Assembly: GCF_900176005.1 (NCBI RefSeq) | Contig: NZ_LT838272.1 | Span: 3,057,587-3,121,586, forward strand | Direction: 5' to 3' | Source: Thermanaeromonas toyohensis ToBE | Lineage (GTDB): Bacteria; Bacillota; DSM-521; Neomoorellales; Neomoorellaceae | Length of the DNA stretch: 64,000 bases | In this document: positions 34,545-45,500 of the stretch, in pieces | Layout of the letters: each line of letters opens with the position of its first letter | Numbering within the stretch: position 1 is the first letter of the stretch | The notes under the pieces: generated by a model | Told to the model about the DNA's origin: nothing | The model's database searches: none | What the model saw: only the letters and a program-made list of their open reading frames with translations | Program-made: the position numbers and the translations under genes

Positions 34545-35321
34545 CTAAATTTGCTCAAGGTCCTCAGGTTGTATAGTATAAGCGGGAACCATAGTAGGTG
34601 TCCAAGCCATGAAGGGGCCCACTGGGTAAACTTGTCCTCCTGCCATTTGGAGACTCTCTAGATTTTCAACCAAGGTCTGGAAAAAGTTATACGGGAAAGC
34701 AAAGACCAATTCATCCTTTTGCGTGCCACCGAAGGTACGGTCCCCAGCACAGGGGAACCCAATGATGGGCCGCTCTTCTCCTAGGGCAAATCCTATAGAA
34801 GAACACAGGGCTGCTTCCGCAACTGTATCTGCCTTAACGCACTCGCCAGTCTCAAAAACACAACCATGTATCAGGCGCATCACCTGGGCTGGATTGGCGT
34901 AGATCACCACTACGTCCGGGTCCAGATCCTTAAACCCGGCCAAGGGCCCTATATAAATAGCGTCATATTGCTTGCCCTTATCACCTAACTTATAAGTATT
35001 AGCCATAAATTTACGGCCCGCAGCCTCGTCAGCCACATACCGGCCCACCGCTGCCTTTCCATTAGTGAATCTTTCCGGTGTTTTGATAAGCCCCGTGCAG
35101 GCAGCACCAATAGCGCACACCATCAAATCCGGCGTCCCAGAATTAAACTTTCCCTGGTAACGAGCCTGGCAGACCAGCTGGCAGATATTCACCTTCCAGT
35201 TAAGAGGCCGCCGGGGCAGTTCCTCCCTCGAGCGGTAAAGCTTAACTCCTACAGGGTTAGTATCTAGCCGTAAAAGCTCCACTAACCGTTGGGTTAAAAG
35301 CTTCTTGTCAACATCGGGCAT
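34545..35321 (-). CDS. DUF169-domain protein
   Basis: A 258-residue DUF169 protein with the family motif LDTNPVGVKLYRSREELP at the N-terminus. Several conserved cysteines (NICQLVCQARYQ, DLMVCAIGAACTGL, CVFETGECV, GFPCAGDRTFGG) may bind metal or a cluster. Function is unknown; in anaerobes the family is found next to methanogenic or corrinoid and redox genes. It heads the possible DUF169-HAD-pucR unit. Confidence 0.82.
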   Translation of the reverse strand: MPDVDKKLLTQRLVELLRLDTNPVGVKLYRSREELPRRPLNWKVNICQLVCQARYQGKFNSGTPDLMVCAIGAACTGLIKTPERFTNGKAAVGRYVADEAAGRKFMANTYKLGDKGKQYDAIYIGPLAGFKDLDPDVVVIYANPAQVMRLIHGCVFETGECVKADTVAEAALCSSIGFALGEERPIIGFPCAGDRTFGGTQKDELVFAFPYNFFQTLVENLESLQMAGGQVYPVGPFMAWTPTMVPAYTIQPEDLEQI

Positions 35322-35391
35322 TTGTTCCTCTCTCCTCTCCCCTGCAAAATTATCCTCCGTAAATCAATTTGTCTGGACGTCTCTCTTTCTG

Positions 35392-37422
<2,031 letters not shown>

Positions 37423-37435
37423 TTACTCCTCCACC

Positions 37436-39628
37436 TCACACCTTCTGTAAAGGTGCATACCTTAGGAGTAATTCTTTAAGCCCCAATCCGGCAAAATCTA
37501 CCATAACCTGGACATCTTCCCCCTCCCCCTTTATACGGACTACTACACCGATACCAAATTTAGCATGGCGTACCTTATCCCCTACTGCCAAGGAAGTAAT
37601 AGAAGCTCTGTCTCTCCCTGGAGCGGCCTTGCCGCCAGGGAGGACTTTAAGTTCAGGCTTGGCTACCGGAAAAGCAAATTCTTTCCGGGTGTACCTCTCG
37701 CCCCAGGGCTGTATTACCTCAGAGGGTATTTCCTGTAAAAACCGGGAAGGAGGGCTATTTAAGGTTGTACCATAAAAATGCCGGCAAGCAGCATAGGTAA
37801 GGTACAGCACCTCCTGGGCCCTGGTCATACCCACATAGCACAAGCGGCGCTCTTCTTCTAACTCTTCCTGATCAGTGAGGGAACGGAAATGGGGGAACAC
37901 ACCTTCCTCCATACCCGCCAAAAATACTACCGGAAATTCTAAACCTTTAGCTGTATGGAGAGTCATCAAAGCCACCACATCACCGCCGCTGAAACTATCG
38001 GCTTCGGCCACCAGGGCCACCTGGGACAGGAAGCCTTCCAAGCTTTTTTCCCCTTCTTGGGCATCATAAGAACGTGTAACCGTAAGAAGTTCCTTTATAT
38101 TCTCTAAGCGAGCTAGAGCTTCAGGGGTCTTCTCCGCTTCCAGCTCTGCCTGGTAGCCAGTTTCTACAAGGACCTTTTTTACTAGCTCAGTTACAGGTAG
38201 TATATCCTTTTCCTGCCTTAAGCTTTCTAGTAATTTCCCCAATTCCTTAAGGGTAAGTATTTTTTGCCAAGCCAAGCCGGGGATCTCTTCTGCCCTATTT
38301 AAAGCCTCTACTATAGTCACACCCTTCTCCCGGCAGAAGAGTTCTAGCTTAGACCACGTAGCTTCGCCTATCCCCCTTCGCGGAACGTTGATGACGCGCT
38401 TTAAGCTAAAGGTATCCGCAGGGTTAGCTACCACCCGCAAATAAGCCAGTATGTCCTTAATTTCTTTTCGCTGGTAAAACTTAAGGCCTCCTATAATCTC
38501 ATAAGGTATACCTAGATGAATGAAAGCCTCCTCTAGAGCCCGGGACTGGGCGTGAGTTCTATAAAGAACGGCAAAAGAACCGAAGGGGCGGCCTTCTTCA
38601 CGATGGCGCCTTAAAATCTCCTGGGCAATAAAATTACCTTCATCCTGCTCATCCTGGGCTTCATAGAGGTATAGGGGTTCCCCTTCTTTCTTTCTGGTCC
38701 ACAGCTTCTTCTCCTTGCGCCCCACGTTGTGCTTTATTACTTCATTGGCGGCATGGAGGATGGGCCAGGTGGAGCGGTAGTTTTCTTCCAGAAGAATTAC
38801 CTTCGCATTGGGGAAATCTTCTTCAAAAGCCAAGATATTTCCAATGTCCGCCCCTCGCCAGCCGTAAATGGATTGATCTGGATCACCTACTACACATAGG
38901 TTATCTCCTCTGCCTGCTAAAAGCCTTACTAATACGTATTGGGCATGGTTGGTATCCTGGTACTCGTCGATCAGAATATGCTCAAAGCGGTGCTGGTAAT
39001 AGCGCAAAACCAAGGGATTCTCTTGAAATAAGGTTACAGTAAGCATCAGAAGATCATCAAAATCCAGGGCATTTAATCCCTTTAACCTCTCCTGGTAAGC
39101 CCGGTAGATGGTCGCTACCTTCTCTTCAGCATAGGTACTAGCTAAAGCCGCATAATCCACTGGATTGTACAGGGCATTTTTAGCATTACTAATAGCAGCA
39201 GCCACCGAACGGGGTGGAAATTTCTTTTCATCTATATTTAATTCCTTCAAAACTTCCCGCAATAAGGCTAGCTGATCGTCTGTATCGTATATAACAAAAT
39301 TAGGACTATATCCTAAAAGGCGGATGTCCCGCCTTAAGATCCGCACGCAGGCTGAATGAAAAGTGCTCACCCATAAGTTCTGGGCCGCCTCACCTACTAG
39401 CTTTTCCAGCCGTTCCTGCATCTCCTGGGCCGCTTTATTAGTAAAGGTAACGGCCAGGATAGCCTCCGGCTCTACACCCTCCAGAAGCAGATGAGCCACA
39501 CGATAAGTAAGGACCCGGGTCTTGCCGCTTCCGGCCCCGGCCAAAACCAACAAGGGAGCACCCCGGTGACATACTGCTGCCAGCTGCTGGGGATTCAAGG
39601 TATTTAAGAAATCAAACAAAGCCTCCAC
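37436..39628 (-). CDS. pcrA: UvrD/PcrA-type superfamily 1 DNA helicase
   Basis: A 730-residue 3'-5' helicase with all SF1 motifs. Walker A is AGAGSGKTRVLTYR (~31-44), motif II DEYQDTNH (~225), motif III GDPDQSIYGWRGAD, motif VI VGMTRAQEVLYLT (~600). The C-terminal Tudor-like segment VGDKVRHAKFGIGVVV is the PcrA RNA-polymerase-binding region. It acts in rolling-circle replication, repair and transcription-coupled repair. Followed immediately by ligA. Confidence 0.97.
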   Translation of the reverse strand: MEALFDFLNTLNPQQLAAVCHRGAPLLVLAGAGSGKTRVLTYRVAHLLLEGVEPEAILAVTFTNKAAQEMQERLEKLVGEAAQNLWVSTFHSACVRILRRDIRLLGYSPNFVIYDTDDQLALLREVLKELNIDEKKFPPRSVAAAISNAKNALYNPVDYAALASTYAEEKVATIYRAYQERLKGLNALDFDDLLMLTVTLFQENPLVLRYYQHRFEHILIDEYQDTNHAQYVLVRLLAGRGDNLCVVGDPDQSIYGWRGADIGNILAFEEDFPNAKVILLEENYRSTWPILHAANEVIKHNVGRKEKKLWTRKKEGEPLYLYEAQDEQDEGNFIAQEILRRHREEGRPFGSFAVLYRTHAQSRALEEAFIHLGIPYEIIGGLKFYQRKEIKDILAYLRVVANPADTFSLKRVINVPRRGIGEATWSKLELFCREKGVTIVEALNRAEEIPGLAWQKILTLKELGKLLESLRQEKDILPVTELVKKVLVETGYQAELEAEKTPEALARLENIKELLTVTRSYDAQEGEKSLEGFLSQVALVAEADSFSGGDVVALMTLHTAKGLEFPVVFLAGMEEGVFPHFRSLTDQEELEEERRLCYVGMTRAQEVLYLTYAACRHFYGTTLNSPPSRFLQEIPSEVIQPWGERYTRKEFAFPVAKPELKVLPGGKAAPGRDRASITSLAVGDKVRHAKFGIGVVVRIKGEGEDVQVMVDFAGLGLKELLLRYAPLQKV

Positions 39629-39713
39629 CTCTTGCCGAAGCTATAAGTGTTTTCGCTGCACCTTTGTTAATTTCCTGCCTCTATTTTTTTATTTTAACGC
39701 ATAAAAATATAAG

Positions 39714-39736
39714 GCCGCCAGGGATATCCTGACGGC
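39714..39736 (-). terminator. Terminator of the subtilisin operon
   Basis: GCCGCCAGG and CCTGACGGC form a 9-bp stem with one mismatch and a 5-nt loop. The minus strand continues with CCTTATATTTTTATG. It lies just past the stop codon at 39743. Confidence 0.75.
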
Positions 39737-39742
39737 TTCATT

Positions 39743-40069
39743 TTATTTCTCTTTCCATTCCCCCAGAAAATCCTTAAGGTCCTCGGGAAGCTCACCCCCC
39801 ATCTCTTGGACTAGGTGAGTATAGAGGTTGGCAATATTTTCTTTAATCCCAGGTGAAAGGCTTTGGCTTAGGGAAGTAATCAACTGGATAAGCTTTCCTT
39901 TATCACCAATGGCAGCGGGATCTAATCCTGCCTGGGCTAGTAATTGGGTTAATATATCTGGGTTATCTGGAGAGATACCCATCTCTTTCAAAACTTCTGC
40001 TAAGTTAGTCTTCCCCGCTGCTCTAGCTTCTAAGAGGCGCTCACGTAATCTTTCCAAATTACCCTCCAT
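39743..40069 (-). CDS. Small hypothetical protein downstream of the subtilisin
   Basis: A 108-residue acidic, helical, cytoplasmic-looking protein without a signal peptide, cysteines or known motif. The middle (DILTQLLAQAGLDPAAIGDKG) resembles a helical repeat. It overlaps the protease gene by 11 bp and has a terminator right after it, so it is translated with the protease. A role as chaperone or inhibitor is possible but not shown. I do not recognise the family. Confidence 0.65.
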   Translation of the reverse strand: MEGNLERLRERLLEARAAGKTNLAEVLKEMGISPDNPDILTQLLAQAGLDPAAIGDKGKLIQLITSLSQSLSPGIKENIANLYTHLVQEMGGELPEDLKDFLGEWKEK

Positions 40070-41216
40070 CCGAACTCACCCCCAACCACCCAGCATAAAC
40101 CAGCCCCGACCCCTGCTCATAAGGAGTCAAACCCGGGAGCTTATGAGCTGTCTCCTCTAAAATTCTACGGGCCTCCGTTGCCTTTAAACTAGGGTTAGCA
40201 GCAAGAATTAAAGCTAAAACCCCGCTCACATGAGGTGCAGCCATGGAAGTCCCGCTCATAACCTGGTAGCGGCCACCGGGATAAGTAGAAAGAATATTCT
40301 CCCCTGGTGCTGCCACTGTAACTTCCGGGCCCCGGCTGCTAAAGTCAGCTAAGGTGTCCTGCTTGGTGGTGGCCGTGACAGCAATAACCCCCGGATAGCG
40401 GGCAGGGTACAAAACTTCTCCATTCTTCCCCCCGTTACCGGCAGAAGCTACTAGGAGGATCCCAGCTTTCAAGGCTACTTCCACCGCCTTCTTCAAAGCT
40501 AGGCTCTGGGAACTGGTCCCCAAACTCATATTGGCAATATGGACTTTATTCTTGACAGCCCATTCCAACCCAGTCACGATGTCGGAAATATAGCCCTTTC
40601 CCCAGCGGTCCAAAATTTTTACAGCATAGATTTCCGCCCGGGGAGCTACACCTATTACTCCTAGGTTATTGTAGGCAGCAGCTATAATTCCAGCCACGTG
40701 GGTCCCATGGCCGTTGCCGTCCCCCGCTGGGTATCCTGGAAATTTAAGGTTAACGCGTCGTTTAAGGTTTCCCCTCAAATCAGGATGGGAAGAGTCCACT
40801 CCAGTATCTAAAACGGCTACCTTTACTCCGTCTCCCATAGTCCGTTCCCAGGCTGCTGGAGCACCAATACGTTCTACCCCCCAGGGAATATCCTCCCTAG
40901 TTAAGCTTGCAGGGCAAGGTAAGCCACAAGTCTCTGCTATCCCATCTTCCTCTAAAGCCTGGACTTGCGGATGCCTAGCTAAAGCTGCTAAAGCTTCTCG
41001 TTCGGGAGGAAACTCCGCCACTACACCGTTAATAAGGGGTAACTCCTTTACCACCCGGCCACCATGGGATCTTACTATCTGGTAGCCCCTTTCCTGAGAA
41101 ACCTCTGGGGAAAATAAGATAATCTTTCGCTCCTTTGCACCGGAAGTCAAGAGCTGGCTGGCCTCCCAAGCCAGGACTACCGTGTACCAAAGGATAAATA
41201 AAGGTAACACGAGCAT
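40059..41216 (-). CDS. S8-family subtilisin-like serine protease
   Basis: A 385-residue subtilase. It begins with a hydrophobic signal or anchor (residues 1-~22), then an I9-type propeptide (IILFSPEVSQERGYQIVRSHGG ends with VQALEEDG near 95). The catalytic triad is complete: Asp in VAVLDTGVDSSHPDL, His in GHGTHVAGI and Ser in SGTSMAAPHVSG. It is likely exported and self-processing. The gene is first in a two-gene unit with the small protein behind it. Confidence 0.93.
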   Translation of the reverse strand: MLVLPLFILWYTVVLAWEASQLLTSGAKERKIILFSPEVSQERGYQIVRSHGGRVVKELPLINGVVAEFPPEREALAALARHPQVQALEEDGIAETCGLPCPASLTREDIPWGVERIGAPAAWERTMGDGVKVAVLDTGVDSSHPDLRGNLKRRVNLKFPGYPAGDGNGHGTHVAGIIAAAYNNLGVIGVAPRAEIYAVKILDRWGKGYISDIVTGLEWAVKNKVHIANMSLGTSSQSLALKKAVEVALKAGILLVASAGNGGKNGEVLYPARYPGVIAVTATTKQDTLADFSSRGPEVTVAAPGENILSTYPGGRYQVMSGTSMAAPHVSGVLALILAANPSLKATEARRILEETAHKLPGLTPYEQGSGLVYAGWLGVSSDGG

Positions 41217-41264
41217 TCCTCCCGGAAGTTTAGTCCTTTATACCTTACATTTTATGCGTGGGGT

Positions 41265-42845
41265 TCAGGGTGGATACTTTCTTAAAGGGAATAGCTTTAC
41301 AAAAATTTCTATAAGGTGCGGGTCAAACTGCTTACCCGCGCACCTCTTAAGCTCTTGTAACGCCTCCTCGTGGGTTAAGGGACGGCGGTAAGGCCTCTTT
41401 AACGTCATGGCATCATAAGCATCAGCTATAGCCAGGATGCGGCTCAAAAGGTGAATTTGCTCTCCCCGCAAGCCCTGGGGATAACCCCGCCCGTCCCACC
41501 GCTCATGGTGCTGAAGAATATAAGGAGCTACTCTGGCCAGCTCCCCGGAAGAGAGGGCAATACGGTACCCCACCTCAGGATGCCGCCGGACTTCTTCCCA
41601 TTCTTCTTCTGTAAGAGGACCAGGCTTTAATAAGATACTGGCTGGCACTACCAGCTTGCCGATGTCGTGCACATCCACCAGGAGGCGGAGATTATCCATT
41701 TCTTCGCGTGATAGACCCATCGCTTCCCCCAACAGGCAAACCATCTTTTTCATACGTTCCGTGTTGTGAAAGTCTTTCTCCGCCAGGGCTGCCTTAAGGG
41801 CGCGAATTACCGCCGCCCGCGGGTCTTTCCCGCTAGCTAGCTTGTTCATATACATCGCATCATCTGCTTCCTTGTATACTTCTCGGAGAGGCCGGGAATT
41901 ATCTTCTGCTGTTGCTGCCCCCACAGAAATGCTTAAAGGAAGGTCCGGGTGCTGGGCGGTATCCTTTTCTGCAGCTTCAATTATACGCCTGGCCACTTCC
42001 TCAGCTGTCTTCCGGCCTGTTTGGGGAAGGATTATGGCAAACTCGTCTCCGCCAACCCGGGCCACTACATCAGACCCCCGGACGCAGCCCGCGATCACCT
42101 TTGCCGCGCGGCGTAAAAGCTCATCACCCTGCTCGTGCCCCAGCATGTCGTTGACTATTTTTAAACCGTCAAGATCGCAAAGAACAAGGCTTATAGGGAA
42201 GGAGCGGCCCTTTTCCAGTCGCTGTAGCTCTTCTTCAAAAAAGGCCCGGTTATAAAGGCCTGTAAGGGCATCGCGCGTGCTCCAAAGCCTTAGTTCCTCT
42301 TCCATCCTCTTGCGCTCGCCAATGTCGCGGATGCACTGGACTGCTCCTAAGAGGTTTCCCCTATCGTCGTGTATAGGGGCTACAAGCGTCCAGAAGTGAA
42401 GCCCCCTCCCGCCATAGGCACAAGGGGCAAAACCTTCACCAATAAGAATATGGCCCTTCCTCTCCACCTTTTCATATTCCTGTTCCCACTCTTTACCATT
42501 ACCGAGCAAAATATCTACAAGGATGGGCCTCTGTATCCCATAAAACGGGATAGCGTAAGCATATTCTCCCTTTCCCAAAATTTCTTCCTTCTTGACGCCC
42601 GTCATTTCCTCCATGGCCAGGTTCCACACTAGCACCCTCCCCTGGCGGTCAACGGCAAGGGTAGCGTCCGGGAGGCAGTCGATGATCCTTTCCAGAAGAT
42701 GAAGCCTTTCCACTAAGCCTTCTGGCGGGATGCCGCTTCCGTGATTAAGGAGGAGTGTCAGCACTTCCTTGGCTACCTCGGTTTTCTCCTCCGGTAGAGC
42801 CTCTACCAGTTGGTGAAGTTCATCTTTTCGTTGGCTTAGGTTCAT
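41265..42845 (-). CDS. PAS-GGDEF-HD-GYP cyclic-di-GMP signalling protein
   Basis: A 526-residue cytoplasmic protein with a helical N-terminus, a PAS sensor (~50-175; LPDATLAVDRQGRVLVWNLA), a GGDEF diguanylate cyclase (~185-345) and an HD-GYP phosphodiesterase (~355-520). The GGDEF site is intact (ARVGGDEFAI) with the RxxD inhibitory site five residues before it (RGSD). HD-GYP residues are intact: VHDIGKLV and WDGRGYPQG. It may both make and break c-di-GMP under PAS control. It is the last gene of the signalling block. Confidence 0.92.
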   Translation of the reverse strand: MNLSQRKDELHQLVEALPEEKTEVAKEVLTLLLNHGSGIPPEGLVERLHLLERIIDCLPDATLAVDRQGRVLVWNLAMEEMTGVKKEEILGKGEYAYAIPFYGIQRPILVDILLGNGKEWEQEYEKVERKGHILIGEGFAPCAYGGRGLHFWTLVAPIHDDRGNLLGAVQCIRDIGERKRMEEELRLWSTRDALTGLYNRAFFEEELQRLEKGRSFPISLVLCDLDGLKIVNDMLGHEQGDELLRRAAKVIAGCVRGSDVVARVGGDEFAIILPQTGRKTAEEVARRIIEAAEKDTAQHPDLPLSISVGAATAEDNSRPLREVYKEADDAMYMNKLASGKDPRAAVIRALKAALAEKDFHNTERMKKMVCLLGEAMGLSREEMDNLRLLVDVHDIGKLVVPASILLKPGPLTEEEWEEVRRHPEVGYRIALSSGELARVAPYILQHHERWDGRGYPQGLRGEQIHLLSRILAIADAYDAMTLKRPYRRPLTHEEALQELKRCAGKQFDPHLIEIFVKLFPLRKYPP

Positions 42846-42961
42846 GTCCTCCCCGGTCTCCTTTATGCTCCTCTTTTCAGGGTATTTTCCCTTTTTCGAG
42901 AATCTAAAAAGTGTGATCCTCGGTTATACTCTGGCCACCACAGTTCAACTCTTTAGGTAAA

Positions 42962-42979
42962 CTCCACTATTTAGTGGAG
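42962..42979 (-). terminator. Perfect 8-bp hairpin after the GGDEF remnant
   Basis: CTCCACTA-tt-TAGTGGAG is perfectly paired, followed on the minus strand by TTTACC. It lies in the 422-bp gap between the two HD-GYP genes and may end the upstream transcript. A second small hairpin (CCATCC-tca-GGATGG) lies at 43001-43015. Confidence 0.4.
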
Positions 42980-43006
42980 AGAAGAGAACGGGCGTCTTTA
43001 CCATCC

Positions 43007-43174
43007 TCAGGATGGTAGGCTAGCCCTTGCCCTTAAAACTTCATCCCCTACCTGGTAGCCCAGGGTATCGTTTATCTGTTTCATGTTATCCAGGTTCAGG
43101 ACGACATAGCTGACCAATTTGGTAGCATACGCTACGAATTTAAGCTCGTTTGGAAAGTATATTACTGTTACCGC
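43007..43174 (-). pseudogene. Decayed GGDEF-domain fragment
   Basis: The minus strand encodes SYVVLNLDNMKQINDTLGYQ followed by VGDEVLRARA and a stop at 43009. This is the substrate-binding segment of a diguanylate cyclase (compare LAILDLDNMKEINDTWGHQ in the gene at 45501). No start codon, signature GGDEF loop or C-terminus remains, and a stop bounds it upstream. Sequence between 43175 and 43320 in the frame reached by adding one base to the G tract (NTFFTAADTL) also resembles a GGDEF N-terminal helix. The fragment is likely the leftover of a gene or domain behind the HD-GYP protein. Confidence 0.7.
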
Positions 43175-43267
43175 CTAGGTTACACGGCGCGCTATCCAGT
43201 GTTTGCCAGCCTTCCTGTTTATCCCAAGCGGTCGTTGCCCTCTCTAGCATGGTATGCCCGGTTCGGG

Positions 43268-45409
43268 TCAGCGTGTCCGCCGCAGTAAAAAAAGTATTTC
43301 GCCAAGCAAAGCTATCAGGGTACCCCCCCCCCCCGGTGTAGCAATATCTTCCATTTCCTCCTGCGGTATCCGCAGAAATGCCTCTACCACCCGGGGGTCA
43401 AATTGCCGGCCTGCACACTGTTTCAGTTCCTCCCGCGCCTCCTCCGGGGTAAAGGCCTGCCTGTAAGGCCTTGCAGAGGTCATGGCGTCGTAAGCATCGG
43501 CCACACGAATAATGCGTGCAAGAAGCGGGATCTCCTCTCCTTGAAGGCCGGCGGGATAACCACCGCCCCCATAGTCTTCGTGATGATGCCGCACGGCTAA
43601 AATGACTGCCGCAGGGAACCGGGCCGGTTCCAGGATCCTGGCTCCTATTTCAGGATGAGCTTGCATCTCTTTTCTTTCTTCTGGGGTGAGAGGGCCCGGT
43701 TTGAGAAGAATCTCCTCTTGTATGCCAATTTTGCCCAGGTCGTGTAGAAGGCCAGCCAGGTAGACCTGTTCCTCTTCTTCAGCACTAAGTCCTAGTATAC
43801 GGGCGCAGGAGCGTGCCCATTTAGCTACCCGGATGGAGTGTCCCCTCGTGTATACGTCCTTGGCCTCCAAGGCCGCTGCCAGGGCCTGTACGGTACTTAA
43901 GTAGTATTCTCGCAGGGAGGAGTAAAGGCGGGCGTTCTCCAGGGCCAGCCCGATTTGAGCTGCAACGGTACCTAGGTATTCAACTTCCTCTTCCGACCAG
44001 CGGCGCGGTACAGGAGAATAAACCTTTAGTGTACCCAGTATCTTCCCGCCCGCTTTCACGGGCGCTACAATCAGGGCCCGCATTTCAAGGGCGTAGTAGG
44101 GCAGGTGCCCGCCGGATTCGCCTGCGGCCAGGTCCTCCACTACTATGGGCTCCCCTCTTTGGAGTACTTCACCCAGCAAATTGCCCTCCGGCCGGACGCG
44201 GGCGACCCTTTCTTGCAACTTAGGGCTCATACCTAAGCTAGCCTTAAGTACCAGTTCGCCGGTATTTTCGTCAAGCACCCGCAGGGCACACCACCGTGCG
44301 CCCAGCACGTCCCTCACGCTTGCCAGGGCCGATTCCAGTACTAGGTCTACATCAAGGTGGCTCGATAACACCTGCCCTACTTCGATTAGCCGTTCAAGCA
44401 TCGCTGCCCTTTCCTGCACTTTCCGGAAAAGCCGGGCATTTTCTAACGCCAGCCCCAGAATAGTGCCCAGGGTGGTCAGGAAGATGGCTTCTTCTTCGGT
44501 GAAGCGTTGCCCCCCTGGTTTACCTGCTAGGGTGAGTACCCCTGTTACTTTACCCCCAACTGTAAGCGGTATGGCAATTGCCGGTCGCCTTTCTTCGGGG
44601 GTGCTTTCTTTAGGACGGCTGTCAAAGTACGTGGCGATAGCTTCCCGCCCAACAGCAGCTATTATTTCCCCTGCTGGAATAACCTTTAAGTCGTTAGAGG
44701 GCTCCAGGGTAGCCGCCACTTCAAGAGCTGCCGCCCCTTGTTCCGCTTCGCTAAGCATTATCACCGACCCACTGGTGGCCCCGGTCAATTCCAGCACCGC
44801 CCGGAGCGCCTTCCGGGCGGCTTCGGCCACCTGAAGGCTACTAGAAACTGTTTTGCTGAATTCAAAGAGGGCGGTGAGTTCGTCTACCTTTTTCTGGAAT
44901 TCCTGCTTGGTGTACAGCAGCTGGGCTACGGTTTCTGTTACTGCCCGCATCATCTCCGCTGCAATCCAAAGTCGTTCTTCAGGCCAGAGAGATACTGTTT
45001 GGGCCGCTGCCCAAAGCTCTTCCCGGTCAATGCCTGTCTCCCGGGCCAGCCCGGCCACTCTCTCTTCTGTAAGGGGCTTAAGCGTCACATTCCCACCCAC
45101 CAGTACCGCTACTGTTTCTCCCGCTACCCGAAGGGGTACTGCCAGGTGCACCAGCCCGGCATGGCAGGTGTCGAGGACCGCCCTCCCTGCGTCCACGGCA
45201 GCCCTGGCAGAGATTACACGTGAAGCCGCACACCTGGCTCTTCCTTCCGGATTAGCATTAAGCAGAGCGCAGAAAGGGCATAGGTTGGAGGTTCTGGTGA
45301 GGGGGTTTCCTTCTTTATCGGTAACTAGAGCTGCCAGCCCCAGGGCCTGGCTCATGCTATCTTGAAGTCTTTGTAAGCCAAGCTGCTTTAGTTCTTCGTA
45401 GTATTGCAT
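43268..45409 (-). CDS. PocR-GAF-GAF-HD-GYP c-di-GMP phosphodiesterase
   Basis: About 713 residues from the ATG at 45409 (AGAGGG 6 bp upstream); an ATG at 45427 is the alternative, and the longer frame to 45571 is unsupported. Domains: PocR-type sensor with conserved cysteines (CPFCALLNANPEGRARC, ~40), two GAF domains (~190-345 and ~360-510), and an HD-GYP phosphodiesterase (~520-690; LLHDLGKIG, HHHEDYGGGGYPAG). The C-terminal end is encoded through a run of 12 G (ATPGGGGTL), then 18 residues without family likeness. A one-base change in the run would shorten or extend the protein. It follows the GGDEF gene closely. Confidence 0.88.
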   Translation of the reverse strand: MQYYEELKQLGLQRLQDSMSQALGLAALVTDKEGNPLTRTSNLCPFCALLNANPEGRARCAASRVISARAAVDAGRAVLDTCHAGLVHLAVPLRVAGETVAVLVGGNVTLKPLTEERVAGLARETGIDREELWAAAQTVSLWPEERLWIAAEMMRAVTETVAQLLYTKQEFQKKVDELTALFEFSKTVSSSLQVAEAARKALRAVLELTGATSGSVIMLSEAEQGAAALEVAATLEPSNDLKVIPAGEIIAAVGREAIATYFDSRPKESTPEERRPAIAIPLTVGGKVTGVLTLAGKPGGQRFTEEEAIFLTTLGTILGLALENARLFRKVQERAAMLERLIEVGQVLSSHLDVDLVLESALASVRDVLGARWCALRVLDENTGELVLKASLGMSPKLQERVARVRPEGNLLGEVLQRGEPIVVEDLAAGESGGHLPYYALEMRALIVAPVKAGGKILGTLKVYSPVPRRWSEEEVEYLGTVAAQIGLALENARLYSSLREYYLSTVQALAAALEAKDVYTRGHSIRVAKWARSCARILGLSAEEEEQVYLAGLLHDLGKIGIQEEILLKPGPLTPEERKEMQAHPEIGARILEPARFPAAVILAVRHHHEDYGGGGYPAGLQGEEIPLLARIIRVADAYDAMTSARPYRQAFTPEEAREELKQCAGRQFDPRVVEAFLRIPQEEMEDIATPGGGGTLIALLGEILFLLRRTR
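43323..43334. repeat. 12-nt homopolymer G tract in the HD-GYP gene
   Basis: Twelve consecutive C on the plus strand (G in the coding strand) lie 18 codons before the stop codon. Runs of this length are prone to slippage. With 11 G the frame ends at a TGA within three codons; with 13 G it stays open for about 60 more codons, through sequence resembling a GGDEF helix. Confidence 0.9.
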
Positions 45410-45500
45410 CAATTTCCCTCTTTCCATGAAGGAACCGCATACCTCCTGCTGGCAGTGCTCGCCAGAAAAGGCCTGGACTTCCATACTAGCAGCGGGAGTG

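Noticed and set aside
42846-43006. Further gene in the gap between the HD-GYP genes
   Set aside because: Only hairpins were seen; no open frame with a start signal or family motif.
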